Below, piece by piece: positions 19,161 to 27,843 of a DNA stretch of 64,000 bases. How positions within the stretch are numbered: position 1 is the first letter of the stretch; each line of letters begins with the position of its first letter. This DNA is from Streptomyces sp. Z26 (GTDB lineage: Bacteria; Actinomycetota; Actinomycetes; Streptomycetales; Streptomycetaceae), in NCBI RefSeq assembly GCF_003665095.1, contig NZ_RCHV01000002.1, positions 4,946,501 to 5,010,500 of the forward strand, written 5' to 3'. Under the pieces are notes generated by a model. It was given only the letters and a program-made list of their open reading frames with translations, did not search any database and was not told the DNA's origin. The translations under genes were made by a program, and so were the position numbers.

Positions 19161-20618
19161 TCAGAACGGGAACGCGCCCCGCCCGTGCTGCACCGAGATC
19201 CACCGCTGCGTGGTGAACGCCGCCACCATCGCCTCGCCGTTCAGCCGCCCCATGCCGGAGTTCTTCTCCCCGGCGAACGGGATGACCGGCGCGTCGTCGA
19301 TCGTGCCGCCGTTGACGTGGAACATGCCCGTCTCCACGCGCTTCGCGATCTCCATGCCGCGCGCCACGTCACCGGTGTGCACGGCGCCGCTGATGCCGTA
19401 CGGGGTGTCGTTGGCGATCGTCACCGCCTCGTCCACGTCGTCGAAGGTGACGAGCAGCGCCACCGGCCCGAAGATCTCCTGCCGCAGCACCTCCGACCCG
19501 GCGGGCACGTCGGCCAGCACGGTCGGGCCGACGACGCAGCCGTTGGCCTCGCCCCGTACGAGCGCGGTGGCGCCGTCGCGCAGGGCCAACTCGACGGCGG
19601 CCTGGACGCCGTCCACCTGCGAGGTGTTGATCAGCGGGCCGATCTGCGTCTCCGGGTCCCGCGGGTCACCGACGCGCAGCGCCCGTACCCGTGCCGTGAA
19701 CGCCTCGGTGAACTCCCGCTGCACCCCGCGCTGCACGAGGATGCGGTTGGCCGCCATGCAGTTCTGCCCCTGGTGCGCGAAGCGGCTGAGCACCGCGCAG
19801 TCCACGGCGGCGTCCAGGTCGGCGTCGTCCATGACGATCAGCGCGCTGTTCCCCGACAGGTGCAGCACCGACTGCTTGAAGTGCGAGGCGGCCACGGTGG
19901 CGATGTGGCGGCCCGTACGGTCCGAGCCGGTGAACGAGATGACCTTCGGCACCGGGTGCTCCAGCAGCGCGTCACCGACCTCGGCGACATCGGTGATCAC
20001 CACGTTCAGCAGGCCCGGCGGCAGACCCGCGTCCTCGAACAGCTTGGCCACCAGGGTGCCGCCGGTGACCGGCGTGCTCTGGTGCGGCTTCAGCACGACG
20101 CCGTTGCCCAGGGCGAGCGCGGCGGCGACGGACCGTACGGCCAGCAGGAACGGGTAGTTGAACGGGCTGATCACGCCGACGACGCCGACCGGCACCTGCC
20201 GTCCGACGTTCTCCTTCCCCTCCTCCTGGGAGGGCAGCGCGCGGTCCGTCGGCAGCAGGGCGAGGGCGCAGGACTCGACCAGGAACTCCTTGACGCGGGC
20301 CAGCTCGATGTCGGCCTTCGCCTGCGTGCTCCCGGTCTCCAGGACTATCGTCTCGGCCAGCTCCGGTTCGTTCTCCTCGACGAGCCGCAGCATCCGTTCG
20401 AAGACGGGGACCCGTGCGGCGCCCCCGGCGGCGGCCCAGTCGCGCTGGGCGCGCTGCGCGGACCGGTACGCCTCGTCGACCTGGTCCGCGGTGGCCACGG
20501 TGAGGGCGGCCAGCTTGTCGCCGCTGTACGGGTCGAAGTCGATGATGTCCCACTCGCCGGAGCCTGGACGCCATTCACCCGCGATGTACTGAAGTGTCAA
20601 CTCCGAGAAATACGACAT
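19161..20618 (-). CDS. Aldehyde dehydrogenase family protein with an atypical active site
   Basis: NAD(P)-dependent aldehyde dehydrogenase fold, 485 residues, resembling aromatic/benzaldehyde dehydrogenases. Visible blocks are GVVGVISPFNYPFLLAVR, GNGVVLKPHQSTPVTGG and FTGSDRTGRHIATVAA, then the nucleophile loop HQGQNCMAANR with Cys near residue 286, QEIFGPVALLVTF and IPFAGEKNSGMGR. The usual LELGG motif that supplies the general-base glutamate is replaced by LHLSGNSALIV, so the base at about residue 254 is His. The ATG at 20616-20618 has GGAGAGG 6 nt upstream. It is transcribed alone and is divergent from the thioesterase gene. The substrate is unknown, and altered chemistry or a non-catalytic role is possible. 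Confidence 0.82.
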   Translation of the reverse strand: MSYFSELTLQYIAGEWRPGSGEWDIIDFDPYSGDKLAALTVATADQVDEAYRSAQRAQRDWAAAGGAARVPVFERMLRLVEENEPELAETIVLETGSTQAKADIELARVKEFLVESCALALLPTDRALPSQEEGKENVGRQVPVGVVGVISPFNYPFLLAVRSVAAALALGNGVVLKPHQSTPVTGGTLVAKLFEDAGLPPGLLNVVITDVAEVGDALLEHPVPKVISFTGSDRTGRHIATVAASHFKQSVLHLSGNSALIVMDDADLDAAVDCAVLSRFAHQGQNCMAANRILVQRGVQREFTEAFTARVRALRVGDPRDPETQIGPLINTSQVDGVQAAVELALRDGATALVRGEANGCVVGPTVLADVPAGSEVLRQEIFGPVALLVTFDDVDEAVTIANDTPYGISGAVHTGDVARGMEIAKRVETGMFHVNGGTIDDAPVIPFAGEKNSGMGRLNGEAMVAAFTTQRWISVQHGRGAFPF

Positions 20619-20749
20619 CGTTGGCCTCTCCGTAGAACACCGCGCACACATGCTGCCGGGATCTTCCATGTTACGTACGTGGCAGGGGAGTTGACCCCCA
20701 TACGCGGTCACCAGGGCCAATCCGCATACCCGCCGGTAATAAGCCGGTG

Positions 20750-20762
20750 TACTGTGCCCCCC
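20750..20762 (+). promoter_or_regulatory. -10-like element of a probably leaderless transcript
   Basis: TACTGT (20750-20755) stands exactly 7 nt before the thioesterase ATG, and the interval GCCCCCC cannot act as a ribosome binding site. Confidence 0.5.
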
Positions 20763-21587
20763 ATGTCCGACGAAATCAGCAGCGAGTTCGACCGCGACAC
20801 GGCCGTCCGGAGGGTCGCGCCCGGCGAGTACGCCGCGGACCTCGCCAAGGGATGGGCCTTCGGCGACGTGCTCAACGGCGGCTACCTCCTCGCGGTCGTC
20901 GGCCGTGCCCTCGCCGACGCGCTCCCGCACCCCGACCCGTTCACCGTCAGCGCCCACTACCTCGCGGCCACCGGCGCGGGCCCCGCCGTCGTCCGCACGG
21001 ACGTCGCGCGCGCCGGCTTCAGCCTGTCGACCGGTTCCGCCTCGCTGTTCCAGCGGGACGAGGACGGCACGGAGGTCGAACGCATCCGCGTCCTCGCCAC
21101 GTACGGCGAACTGGACCGCCTCCGCGACGACGTGCGCACCAGCGCCCGGCCGCCGGACATGCCCCCGTACGAGGAGTGCGTCAGCACCGACGAGAACCCG
21201 GACCCGTCGTTCTCCCCGGAACTCGTGCACCGGCTCGCGCTGCGGCTCGACCCGACGAGCGTCGGCTGGGCCGTCGGCAGCCCCTCGGGGAAGGGCGAGA
21301 TGCGGGCCTGGTTCGCCCTCGCGGACGGCCGCGACCCCGACCCGCTGTCGCTGTTGCTGACCGTCGACGCGCTGCCGCCGACCGCGTTCGACCTGGGGCT
21401 CAAGGGCTGGGTGCCGACCGTCGAACTCACCGCGCACGTACGCTGCCGCCCGGCGCCCGGACCGCTGCGCGTCGCGCTGACCACGCGGAACATGGCGGGC
21501 GGCTACCTGGAGGAGGACGCCGAGGTGTGGGACTCGGCGGACCGGCTCGTCGCCCAGTCCCGGCAGCTGGCGCGGGTGCTGGAATAG
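20763..21587 (+). CDS. Acyl-CoA thioesterase family protein (double hotdog)
   Basis: Protein of 274 residues starting MSDEISSEFDRDTAVRRVAP. The layout fits the TesB-like two-hotdog thioesterases: FGDVLNGGYLLAVVGRALADA near residue 32 forms the first hotdog helix, PFTVSAHYLAATGAGPAVV follows, and the second hotdog ends ARVLE after GGYLEEDAEVWDSADRLVAQ. GWVPTVELTAHVRCRPAPGPL matches the C-terminal domain of such proteins. It probably hydrolyses acyl-CoA thioesters, substrate unknown. The start has no ribosome binding site and is likely leaderless. Confidence 0.75.
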   Translation: MSDEISSEFDRDTAVRRVAPGEYAADLAKGWAFGDVLNGGYLLAVVGRALADALPHPDPFTVSAHYLAATGAGPAVVRTDVARAGFSLSTGSASLFQRDEDGTEVERIRVLATYGELDRLRDDVRTSARPPDMPPYEECVSTDENPDPSFSPELVHRLALRLDPTSVGWAVGSPSGKGEMRAWFALADGRDPDPLSLLLTVDALPPTAFDLGLKGWVPTVELTAHVRCRPAPGPLRVALTTRNMAGGYLEEDAEVWDSADRLVAQSRQLARVLE

Positions 21588-21639
21588 GGTGCGGCTCGCT
21601 CGCTGTATTTTCGCTCGGCTCGCTTCCGGGCGCTTGTGT

Positions 21640-21721
21640 CCGGTGCCGACGTTCCTCGGCGCGGCGCTCGCTCGTGCCTCGCTCCCTTGGCCTCGTCGCT
21701 TTCGGCACCGGCGCGCCCTTC
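21640..21721. terminator. Wide inverted repeat between convergent thioesterase and mnmA genes
   Basis: CCGGTGCCGA (21640-21649) and TCGGCACCGG (21712-21721) are exact reverse complements 62 nt apart. The interval is rich in GCTCGCTCG-type repeats, a common Streptomyces intergenic texture. The pair may close a large terminator structure for both genes. Confidence 0.4.
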
Positions 21722-21736
21722 GGCTCGCTCGCGGGG

Positions 21737-22897
21737 CTACTCCGCGGCGGTCGGGAGCGGGCGGGCCCGCTCCGTCGAGGCGATCGTCGCCGAACCGACC
21801 ACGCGCGTCCCGTCGTACAGCACCACCGCCTGCCCCGGCGCCACCCCGCGCACCGGCTCCGCGAACCGCACCCGCAGCTCCCGCCCGTCCCCGACCGGCT
21901 CCGCCGTGACCTCCGTCTCGCCGCCGTGCGCGCGCAGCTGCGCGGTGTACGTGCCCGCGCCGCGCGGCGGGGCGCCGCACCAGCGCGGGCGAACGGCGCT
22001 CAGCGCGGACACGTCGAGCGACTCGGCGGGGCCGACGGTGACCGTGTTCTCCACCGGGGAGATGTCCAGCACGTAGCGCGGTCGGCCGTCCGGCGCGGGA
22101 TGGCCGATGCGCAGGCCCTTGCGCTGGCCGATGGTGAAGCCGTGCGCGCCCTCGTGGGTGCCGACGCGGGCGCCGGACTCGTCGAGGATGTCGCCCTCCG
22201 CGCTGCCCAGCCGCTTCGCGAGGAAGCCCCGGGTGTCGCCGTCCGCGATGAAGCAGATGTCGTGGCTGTCCGGCTTCTCGGCCACCGCCAGCCCGCGCCG
22301 CTCGGCCTCCGCGCGGATCTCGTCCTTGGTGGTCAGGGTGTCGCCCAGCGGGAACATCGCGTGCGCGAGCTGCCGTTCGTCCAGCACCCCCAGCACGTAG
22401 CTCTGGTCCTTCGCCATGTCGCTGGCGCGGTGCAGCTCCCGGCCGCCGTCCGCACGCCGTACGACGGTCGCGTAGTGCCCGGTGCACACCGCGTCGAAGC
22501 CGAGGGCCAGCGCCTTGTCCAGCAGCGCGGCGAACTTGATCTTCTCGTTGCAGCGCAGGCACGGGTTCGGGGTGCGCCCCGCCTCGTACTCCGCGAAGAA
22601 GTCCTCCACCACGTCCTCGCGGAAGCGCTCCGCGAGGTCCCACACGTAGAACGGGATGCCGATCACGTCGGCGGCGCGGCGGGCGTCGTGCGCGTCCTCG
22701 ACCGTGCAGCAGCCGCGGGCGCCCGTACGGAACGACTTCGGGTTCGCGGACAGCGCCAGGTGCACGCCGGTCACGTCGTGCCCGGCCTCGGCGGCGCGGG
22801 CCGCGGCGACGGCGGAGTCGACGCCGCCGGACATGGCGGCGAGCACGCGCAGCCGGGGGGCGGTGGCTTCGGGGATGCTGGGAGGAGTGGCAGTCAT
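21737..22897 (-). CDS. mnmA: tRNA-specific 2-thiouridylase MnmA
   Basis: ATP-dependent enzyme that 2-thiolates U34 of Lys, Glu and Gln tRNAs using sulfur relayed from a cysteine desulfurase. It has 386 residues. The PP-loop AAMSGGVDSAVAAA is near residue 22, a catalytic Cys occurs in NPCLRCNEKIKF near residue 108, GFDAVCTGHYATV follows, and the second active-site Cys region is DSHDICFIADGD near residue 210. The C-terminal barrel ends VVLYDGTRVVGSATI. The ATG at 22895-22897 has AAGGG close upstream. A cysteine desulfurase gene lies 1 kb away on the same strand, separated by the divergent amidase gene. Confidence 0.95.
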   Translation of the reverse strand: MTATPPSIPEATAPRLRVLAAMSGGVDSAVAAARAAEAGHDVTGVHLALSANPKSFRTGARGCCTVEDAHDARRAADVIGIPFYVWDLAERFREDVVEDFFAEYEAGRTPNPCLRCNEKIKFAALLDKALALGFDAVCTGHYATVVRRADGGRELHRASDMAKDQSYVLGVLDERQLAHAMFPLGDTLTTKDEIRAEAERRGLAVAEKPDSHDICFIADGDTRGFLAKRLGSAEGDILDESGARVGTHEGAHGFTIGQRKGLRIGHPAPDGRPRYVLDISPVENTVTVGPAESLDVSALSAVRPRWCGAPPRGAGTYTAQLRAHGGETEVTAEPVGDGRELRVRFAEPVRGVAPGQAVVLYDGTRVVGSATIASTERARPLPTAAE

Positions 22898-23034
22898 AGC
22901 CCTTACAGGGTACGGGGAACGGTGCGGAGGTCGTACGCGTTGTTCGAGGCCGTGGGACCCGTGACCGGGGAGCGCCCGGACCGCCGGTCCCGGCCAGGGG
23001 CGCGGCCCCCACCGACGCGACCGACGGGAGAGAC

Positions 23035-23883
23035 GTGGCGGACGACGTACGGCCCGGTGACGGTCGGCCGGAACGGCCCGAGCCGGAGCCCGGACAGCCG
23101 GGACGGGAACGGGAGCCGGATCGGGAACGGGAGCCCGACGCGGGCGCCGTCCCGGCGGCGCCCGCGCGGCGCGGGCCGGGCAGGCGCGCCCTGCTGCTCG
23201 GCGGCGCGGCCGTCGGCGTCGGCGCCGCCGGGGTCGCGGCGTGGGACGAGCTGAGCCGCTGGTGGTGGCGGGTGCCGGGGAACGACAAGCCGCGCACGCC
23301 CGGCGCCGTCGACTACCGGGGTGCCGAGTGGGTCGCGGCCGCCAGCGCCAACTGGCGCCGGGGCGACCGACCCGACGACTACACCGTCGACCGCGTGATC
23401 ATCCACGTCGTCCAGGGCAGCTACGCGGTCGCGCTCAAGGTCTTCCGCGACCCGGGCCACGGCGCCGCCACCCACTACGTCGTGCGCGGCAGCGACGGGC
23501 ACGTCGCACAGTGCGTACGGGAGCTGGACGTGGCGTTCCACGCGGGCAACCGCGCGTACAACGAGCGGAGCGTCGGCATCGAGCACGAGGGCTTCGTCGA
23601 CCGGCCGCGGGACTTCACGGACGTGATGTACGCGTCGTCGGCGCGGCTGACCGCCGACATCTGCGCGCGGCACGACATCCCCCTCGACCGCGAGCACATC
23701 ATCGGCCACCACGAGGTGCCGGGCGCCGACCACACCGACCCGGGCCGCCACTGGGACTGGGACCGCTATCTGCGGCTGGTGCGGGCGGCGGCGAAGGAGG
23801 CGGCGGAGGCCGGTGCGCGCGGGTCGGGGCGGCCAGGGGAGTCGGGCGGGCCGAGCGCCTCGGCGGAGCCGTCGGGCGGCTGA
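23035..23883 (+). CDS. N-acetylmuramoyl-L-alanine amidase, Tat-type export signal
   Basis: Zinc amidase_2 (PGRP-like) domain protein of 282 residues that would cleave the peptide stem from peptidoglycan outside the membrane. A charged Pro/Glu/Arg-rich N-terminus is followed by RRGPGRRALLLGGAAVGVGA, a twin-arginine-like signal. Zinc ligands are visible as the His in VIIHVVQGSY (near residue 122), in GAATHYVV and in IIGHHEVPGADHTDPG. GHVAQCVRELDVAFHAGN and NERSVGIEHEGF are standard amidase_2 blocks. The GTG at 23035 has GGAGAG upstream. It lies between mnmA and the cysteine desulfurase gene but reads the opposite way. Confidence 0.87.
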   Translation: MADDVRPGDGRPERPEPEPGQPGREREPDREREPDAGAVPAAPARRGPGRRALLLGGAAVGVGAAGVAAWDELSRWWWRVPGNDKPRTPGAVDYRGAEWVAAASANWRRGDRPDDYTVDRVIIHVVQGSYAVALKVFRDPGHGAATHYVVRGSDGHVAQCVRELDVAFHAGNRAYNERSVGIEHEGFVDRPRDFTDVMYASSARLTADICARHDIPLDREHIIGHHEVPGADHTDPGRHWDWDRYLRLVRAAAKEAAEAGARGSGRPGESGGPSASAEPSGG

Positions 23884-23923
23884 GCCGCCGTACGACGCCC
23901 CGTACGGCGACCCCGCCCGGCGG

Positions 23924-25102
23924 CTACGACAGCCCGGCCGAGCGGGCGCGGGCCACCGCCGGCCCGATCGCCGCGGCCAGCGCCTCGACCTCGGCCTTCG
24001 TCGAGGTGTGCCCGAGGGAGAAGCGCAGCGTGCCGCGCGCCAGCTCAGGGTCGGCGCCCGCCGCCAGCAGTACGTGACTGGGCTGGGCGACCCCCGCCGT
24101 GCAGGCCGAGCCCGTCGAGCAGTCGATGCCCCGCGCGTCGAGCAGGAGCAGCAGCGAGTCGCCCTCGCAGCCGGGGAACGAGAAGTGCGCGTTGGCGGGC
24201 AGCCGCCCGTCCGGGTCCGGGTCGCCGTTCAGCACGGCCTCGGGCACCGCCGCCCGTACGGACGTCACCAGCGCGTCCCGCAGCGCGCCCACGTCCCGGG
24301 CGAACTCCGGGCGGCGCTCCGTGGCGAGCCGCGCGGCGGTCGCGAAGGCGGCGACGGCGGGCACGTCCAGGGTGCCGGAACGCACGTCGCGCTCCTGACC
24401 GCCGCCGTGCAGCAGCGGTTCCGGGGTGTGCTCGCGGCCGAGGAGGAGCGCGCCGATGCCGTACGGCCCGCCGATCTTGTGGCTGGTGAGGGTGAGCGCG
24501 GCCAGCCCGGAGTCCGCGAAGGAGACCGGCAGCTGGCCCACGGCCTGCACCGCGTCCGCGTGCGTCGGGATGCCGAACTCGGCGGCGACGGCGGCGAGTT
24601 CGCGTACGGGGAGGACGGTGCCGATCTCGTTGTTCGCCCACATCACGGTGACGAGGGCCACGTCGGAGGGGTCCCGTTCGACGGCCTCGCGCAGCGCGTC
24701 GGGGTGCACGCGCCCGTACGTGTCCACCGGCAGCCACTCCACGGCCGCGCCCTCGTGGTCGGCCAGCCAGCGCACGGCGTCCAGCACCGCGTGGTGCTCG
24801 ACGGGGCTGGCCAGGATCCGCGTACGGGCCGGGTCGGCGGCGCGCCGGGACCAGTACAGGCCCTTGACCGCGAGGTTGTCGGCCTCCGTGCCGCCGCTGG
24901 TGAACACCACTTCGCTGGGGCGTGCGCCGAGCGCCTCGCCGAGCGTCTCGCGGGCCTCCTCGACGGTGCGCCGGGCGCGCCGTCCGGCGCCGTGGAGGGA
25001 GGAGGCGTTGCCGGTGACCGTCAGCTGCTCGGTCATGGTCCGGACGGCTTCCGGGAACATCGGGGTGGTCGCGGCGTGGTCGAAGTAGGCGGAGTTTGCC
25101 AT
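23924..25102 (-). CDS. iscS: Cysteine desulfurase (NifS/IscS type)
   Basis: PLP enzyme that removes sulfur from cysteine for tRNA thiolation or Fe-S assembly, 392 residues. YFDHAATTP opens the protein and FTSGGTEADNLAVKG is near residue 68. The PLP lysine is in TLTSHKIGGPYGIGAL near residue 207. The persulfide-forming cysteine is in CSTGSACTAGVAQPSHVL near residue 332, with the long loop of group I enzymes. It is on the same strand as mnmA and probably its sulfur donor. The ATG at 25100-25102 has no clear ribosome binding site. A TAGAAT hexamer 10 nt upstream suggests a very short 5' UTR. Confidence 0.93.
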   Translation of the reverse strand: MANSAYFDHAATTPMFPEAVRTMTEQLTVTGNASSLHGAGRRARRTVEEARETLGEALGARPSEVVFTSGGTEADNLAVKGLYWSRRAADPARTRILASPVEHHAVLDAVRWLADHEGAAVEWLPVDTYGRVHPDALREAVERDPSDVALVTVMWANNEIGTVLPVRELAAVAAEFGIPTHADAVQAVGQLPVSFADSGLAALTLTSHKIGGPYGIGALLLGREHTPEPLLHGGGQERDVRSGTLDVPAVAAFATAARLATERRPEFARDVGALRDALVTSVRAAVPEAVLNGDPDPDGRLPANAHFSFPGCEGDSLLLLLDARGIDCSTGSACTAGVAQPSHVLLAAGADPELARGTLRFSLGHTSTKAEVEALAAAIGPAVARARSAGLS

Positions 25103-25181
25103 GGTGCCGACGATTCTACGAGCCCGCGCGGGGGCGCACGGCGGGCGCTCGGGCGCGTACGCCCCCGTACGCGTGCCGCGG

Positions 25182-25210
25182 CGGCGCCGGAGAGGGGAAC
25201 TCCGGTGCCG
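25182..25210 (-). terminator. Terminator downstream of dps
   Basis: CGGCGCCGGAG (25182-25192) pairs with CTCCGGTGCCG (25200-25210), an 11-bp stem with one G-T pair and a 7-nt loop. It lies between the dps stop and the desulfurase start on the same strand, separating the two units. Confidence 0.65.
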
Positions 25211-25272
25211 CCGACGGCAGTTCGGGACGGGGAGGGCGGGGCGCGGCCGGGTGGCCGGTCCCGACCGCCCGG

Positions 25273-25749
25273 TCAGTTCTGGTTCTCGGCCTGGAACATC
25301 CAGTGCTGCTTCTCCAGGTCGCCGGTGAGCTGGATGAACACGTCCTCGGTGACCGGGTCGGCCTTGCCGACGGCGCCCATGCGCTCCCGTGCCCTGCCGA
25401 TGGTCGACGAGAGCGCGGCGACCATCGTGCCGACGGCCACGGAATCCTGGAGCCAGCCCTCCTTGACGGTGCCGATGGCGCTCCCGGCGGCGACGGTCGA
25501 GGCCCTGCCGTCGGGCGGTACGCCGAGGGCGGAGGCGCGTTCGGCGACGGTGTCCGAGTACTGCCGGGCGATGTCCACCACCTCGTCGAGCTGGAGGTGG
25601 ATGGAGCGGAAGCGCGGTCCCACGATGTTCCAGTGGATCTGCTTGGCGACCAGGGACAGGTCGACGAGGTCGACGAGCGTGCCCTGGAGCGCCTCTCCGA
25701 CGGTCTTCAGGTCCCGCTCGGGGAGCGTGCTCTTGACTGCGTTCGACAC
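25273..25749 (-). CDS. Dps-family ferritin-like DNA-protection protein
   Basis: Predicted to oxidise and store iron and to bind or compact DNA under stress, 158 residues. The ferroxidase block KQIHWNIVGPRFRSIHLQLDE near residue 40 has the conserved H, W and D/E pattern of Dps, followed by ARQYSDTVAERASALGVPPDG. The C-terminal helix ends KQHWMFQAENQN, with no long basic tail. The GTG at 25747-25749 is the most likely start, although its AGAGAAAG ribosome binding site is poor; a TTG at 25791 is possible. It is divergent from the betaine synthase gene across a 400-nt spacer, consistent with a shared stress response. Confidence 0.88.
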   Translation of the reverse strand: MSNAVKSTLPERDLKTVGEALQGTLVDLVDLSLVAKQIHWNIVGPRFRSIHLQLDEVVDIARQYSDTVAERASALGVPPDGRASTVAAGSAIGTVKEGWLQDSVAVGTMVAALSSTIGRARERMGAVGKADPVTEDVFIQLTGDLEKQHWMFQAENQN

Positions 25750-26150
25750 GATGGAATCGCTTTCTCTAGGAATGCGCCTTTCGTCCCCCAACGGTACCGC
25801 CGCCCGAGGACGGCGCCCGCTGCGAGTCGCGTACGGGTGCCCCGTCGCCTACGCGTGACACGGAGTGCCTCGTTCCGGCGTCGGGCGGCCCGCTGGCCGC
25901 CGTCCGACCTGTCCGTTGCGTGGTGGATCGTCCCTCTGTCGTGCAGAAAAGTTTCTCGGACGGGAAGGCGCTGGTCGAGCGCGCTTTCGGGCCGACGGGC
26001 GGGTGCCGCCCCGTGCGGGCGGCGGCATGACTTCGGTCCCCTCTGGACAGTGATGCGCTTGGAGCCCGTGCGTGGTTCCCGGAAGACCTCCACCACAGGG
26101 GCCCGGCCGCGCAGCGAGGCCGCATCCTCTCTAGAACCGGAGGTTTCGTC
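25750..26150. other. 400-nt divergent intergenic region, dps / betaine synthase
   Basis: No supported gene. The part around 25930-25975 is less GC-rich than the surroundings (GTCGTGCAGAAAAGTTTCTC) and 26035-26130 leads up to the GGAGG at 26139-26143. Promoters for both stress genes must lie here. I could not find a convincing SigB-type GTTT-N14-16-GGGTAT promoter. Confidence 0.5.
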
Positions 26151-27806
26151 ATTTCAGCGCGACCTGTGCAGGAATTCGGAGACAACCCGGTAGACGTTCG
26201 GGAGACCGGGCACTACACAGAGGAATACGTCCCCAGCTTCGTCGAGAAATGGGACTCCCTCATCGACTGGGACAAGCGCTCGCAGAGCGAGGGCAACTTC
26301 TTCATCGACCTGCTGCGCAAGCGCGGCGTACGGAGCGTCCTCGACGTCGCCACCGGCACCGGCTACCACTCGGTGCAGCTCCTCGACGCGGGCTTCGAGA
26401 CCGTCAGTGCCGACGGCAGCGCCGAGATGCTGGCCCAGGCGTTCGCGAACGGGGTGCGGTACGGCGACCACATCCTCCGTGTCGTCCAGGCGGACTGGCG
26501 CTGGCTGAACCGCGACGTGCACGGCGAGTACGACGCCATCGTCTGCCTCGGCAATTCCTTCACGCACCTGTTCTCGGAGCGTGACCGACGGAAAGCACTC
26601 GCGGAGTTCTACGCGATGCTGAAACACGACGGCGTCCTCATCCTGGACCAGCGCAATTACGACGCGATCCTCGACAGCGGATTCTCCAGCAAGCACACGT
26701 TCTACTACTGCGGCGAGGACGTCGCGGTGGAACCGGAATACATGGACGAGGGACTGTGCCGAATGCGGTACCGATTCCCCGACGAATCCGTGTACCACCT
26801 CAACATGTATCCGCTCCGCAAGGAGTACACCCGGCGCCTCATGACCGAGGTGGGCTTCCAGCGCATCGAGACGTACGGCGACTTCCAGCACACCTACCGG
26901 GACGAGCAGCCCGACTTCTTCGTGCACGTGGCGGAGAAGGAGTACGTGATGGAGGACGCCGAGGGCGACGCGTACTCGGCCGCCGTCAGCACCGCCCGCA
27001 GCTACTACAACTCGTCGGACGCCGACACGTTCTACGCCTCCGTGTGGGGCGGCGAGGACATCCACATCGGCCTCTACGCGCACCCCGACGAGCCCATACC
27101 CGACGCCAGCCGCCGCACCGTCGCCCGCATGGCGGCCAAGCTGGCCCCGGCCGAGGGCACCGTCGTGCTGGATCTCGGCTCCGGATACGGCGGTTCCGCC
27201 CGTTACCTCGCCGAGGAGCACGGCTGCCGGGTCCTCGCGCTCAACCTCAGCGAGGTGGAGAACGAGCGGCACCGCCACCTCAACGCCGAACGCGGGCTCA
27301 CCGGCGCGATCGAGGTCGTCGACGGCTCGTTCGAGAAGATCCCGTACCCGGACGCGTCCGTCGACGTCGTCTGGTCGCAGGACGCGTTCCTGCACAGCGG
27401 CAACAGGCGTCGCACGCTGGAGGAGGTGGCGCGCGTCCTCCGGCCCGGCGGGCGGCTGATCTTCACCGACCCGATGGCGGTCGACGGCTGCCCGACGCGC
27501 GTGCTCCAGCCCATCCTCGACCGCATCCACCTGGACGACATGGGCTCACCCGGCTTCTACGGGCGGGAGTTGGCCCGGCTCGGCTTCACCGAGGCGCCCG
27601 ACGGGGGCTTCGAGGAGCACCGCGAGCAGCTCGCCACGCACTACGGGCGGGTGCTGCGGGAGACCGAACGGCAGGAGGCGGAGGGGCTGGCCGGGCAGGT
27701 CAGCGCCGAGTACCTCACGCGGATGAAGAAGGGGCTCGCGGACTGGGTGCACGGCGGTGAGCGCGCGCACCTCACCTGGGGCATCTTCCACTTCGTCCGC
27801 GGTTAG
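26151..27806 (+). CDS. Fused glycine/sarcosine N-methyltransferase and sarcosine/dimethylglycine N-methyltransferase (betaine synthase)
   Basis: Makes glycine betaine, an osmoprotectant, from glycine by three SAM-dependent methylations. The N-terminal half (to about residue 265) is GSMT-like: EKWDSLIDWDKR, SAM motif VLDVATGTGYHS, then ADWRWLNRDVHGEYDAIVC and FSSKHTFYYCGEDV. The C-terminal half (about 280-551) is SDMT-like: SAM motif VLDLGSGYGGSARYLAEEHG, VWSQDAFLHSGNRR, and LDDMGSPGFYGRELARLGF. Such fusions are known from halophilic actinomycetes (Actinopolyspora); most bacteria use two genes. GGAGG (26139-26143) is spaced 7 nt before an in-frame ATT at 26151 but 22 nt before the first ordinary start, GTG at 26166. 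The start is therefore either a rare ATT or the GTG. Its neighbour is the divergent dps. Confidence 0.9.
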   Translation: MSARPVQEFGDNPVDVRETGHYTEEYVPSFVEKWDSLIDWDKRSQSEGNFFIDLLRKRGVRSVLDVATGTGYHSVQLLDAGFETVSADGSAEMLAQAFANGVRYGDHILRVVQADWRWLNRDVHGEYDAIVCLGNSFTHLFSERDRRKALAEFYAMLKHDGVLILDQRNYDAILDSGFSSKHTFYYCGEDVAVEPEYMDEGLCRMRYRFPDESVYHLNMYPLRKEYTRRLMTEVGFQRIETYGDFQHTYRDEQPDFFVHVAEKEYVMEDAEGDAYSAAVSTARSYYNSSDADTFYASVWGGEDIHIGLYAHPDEPIPDASRRTVARMAAKLAPAEGTVVLDLGSGYGGSARYLAEEHGCRVLALNLSEVENERHRHLNAERGLTGAIEVVDGSFEKIPYPDASVDVVWSQDAFLHSGNRRRTLEEVARVLRPGGRLIFTDPMAVDGCPTRVLQPILDRIHLDDMGSPGFYGRELARLGFTEAPDGGFEEHREQLATHYGRVLRETERQEAEGLAGQVSAEYLTRMKKGLADWVHGGERAHLTWGIFHFVRG

Positions 27807-27843
27807 CGCGCCGGTACGGCCTCGCGCCGTCCGCCGTCCGCCG

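Noticed and set aside
19161..23297. A continuous open frame on the minus strand of about 4.1 kb
   Set aside because: Only the part below 20618 matches a protein family (aldehyde dehydrogenase). The rest runs antisense to the thioesterase and overlaps mnmA in another frame; open frames of this kind are common at very high GC.
25750..26150. SigB-type osmotic stress promoter for dps or the betaine synthase
   Set aside because: Searched both strands for GTTT-N14-16-GGGTAT-like pairs and found no convincing match.
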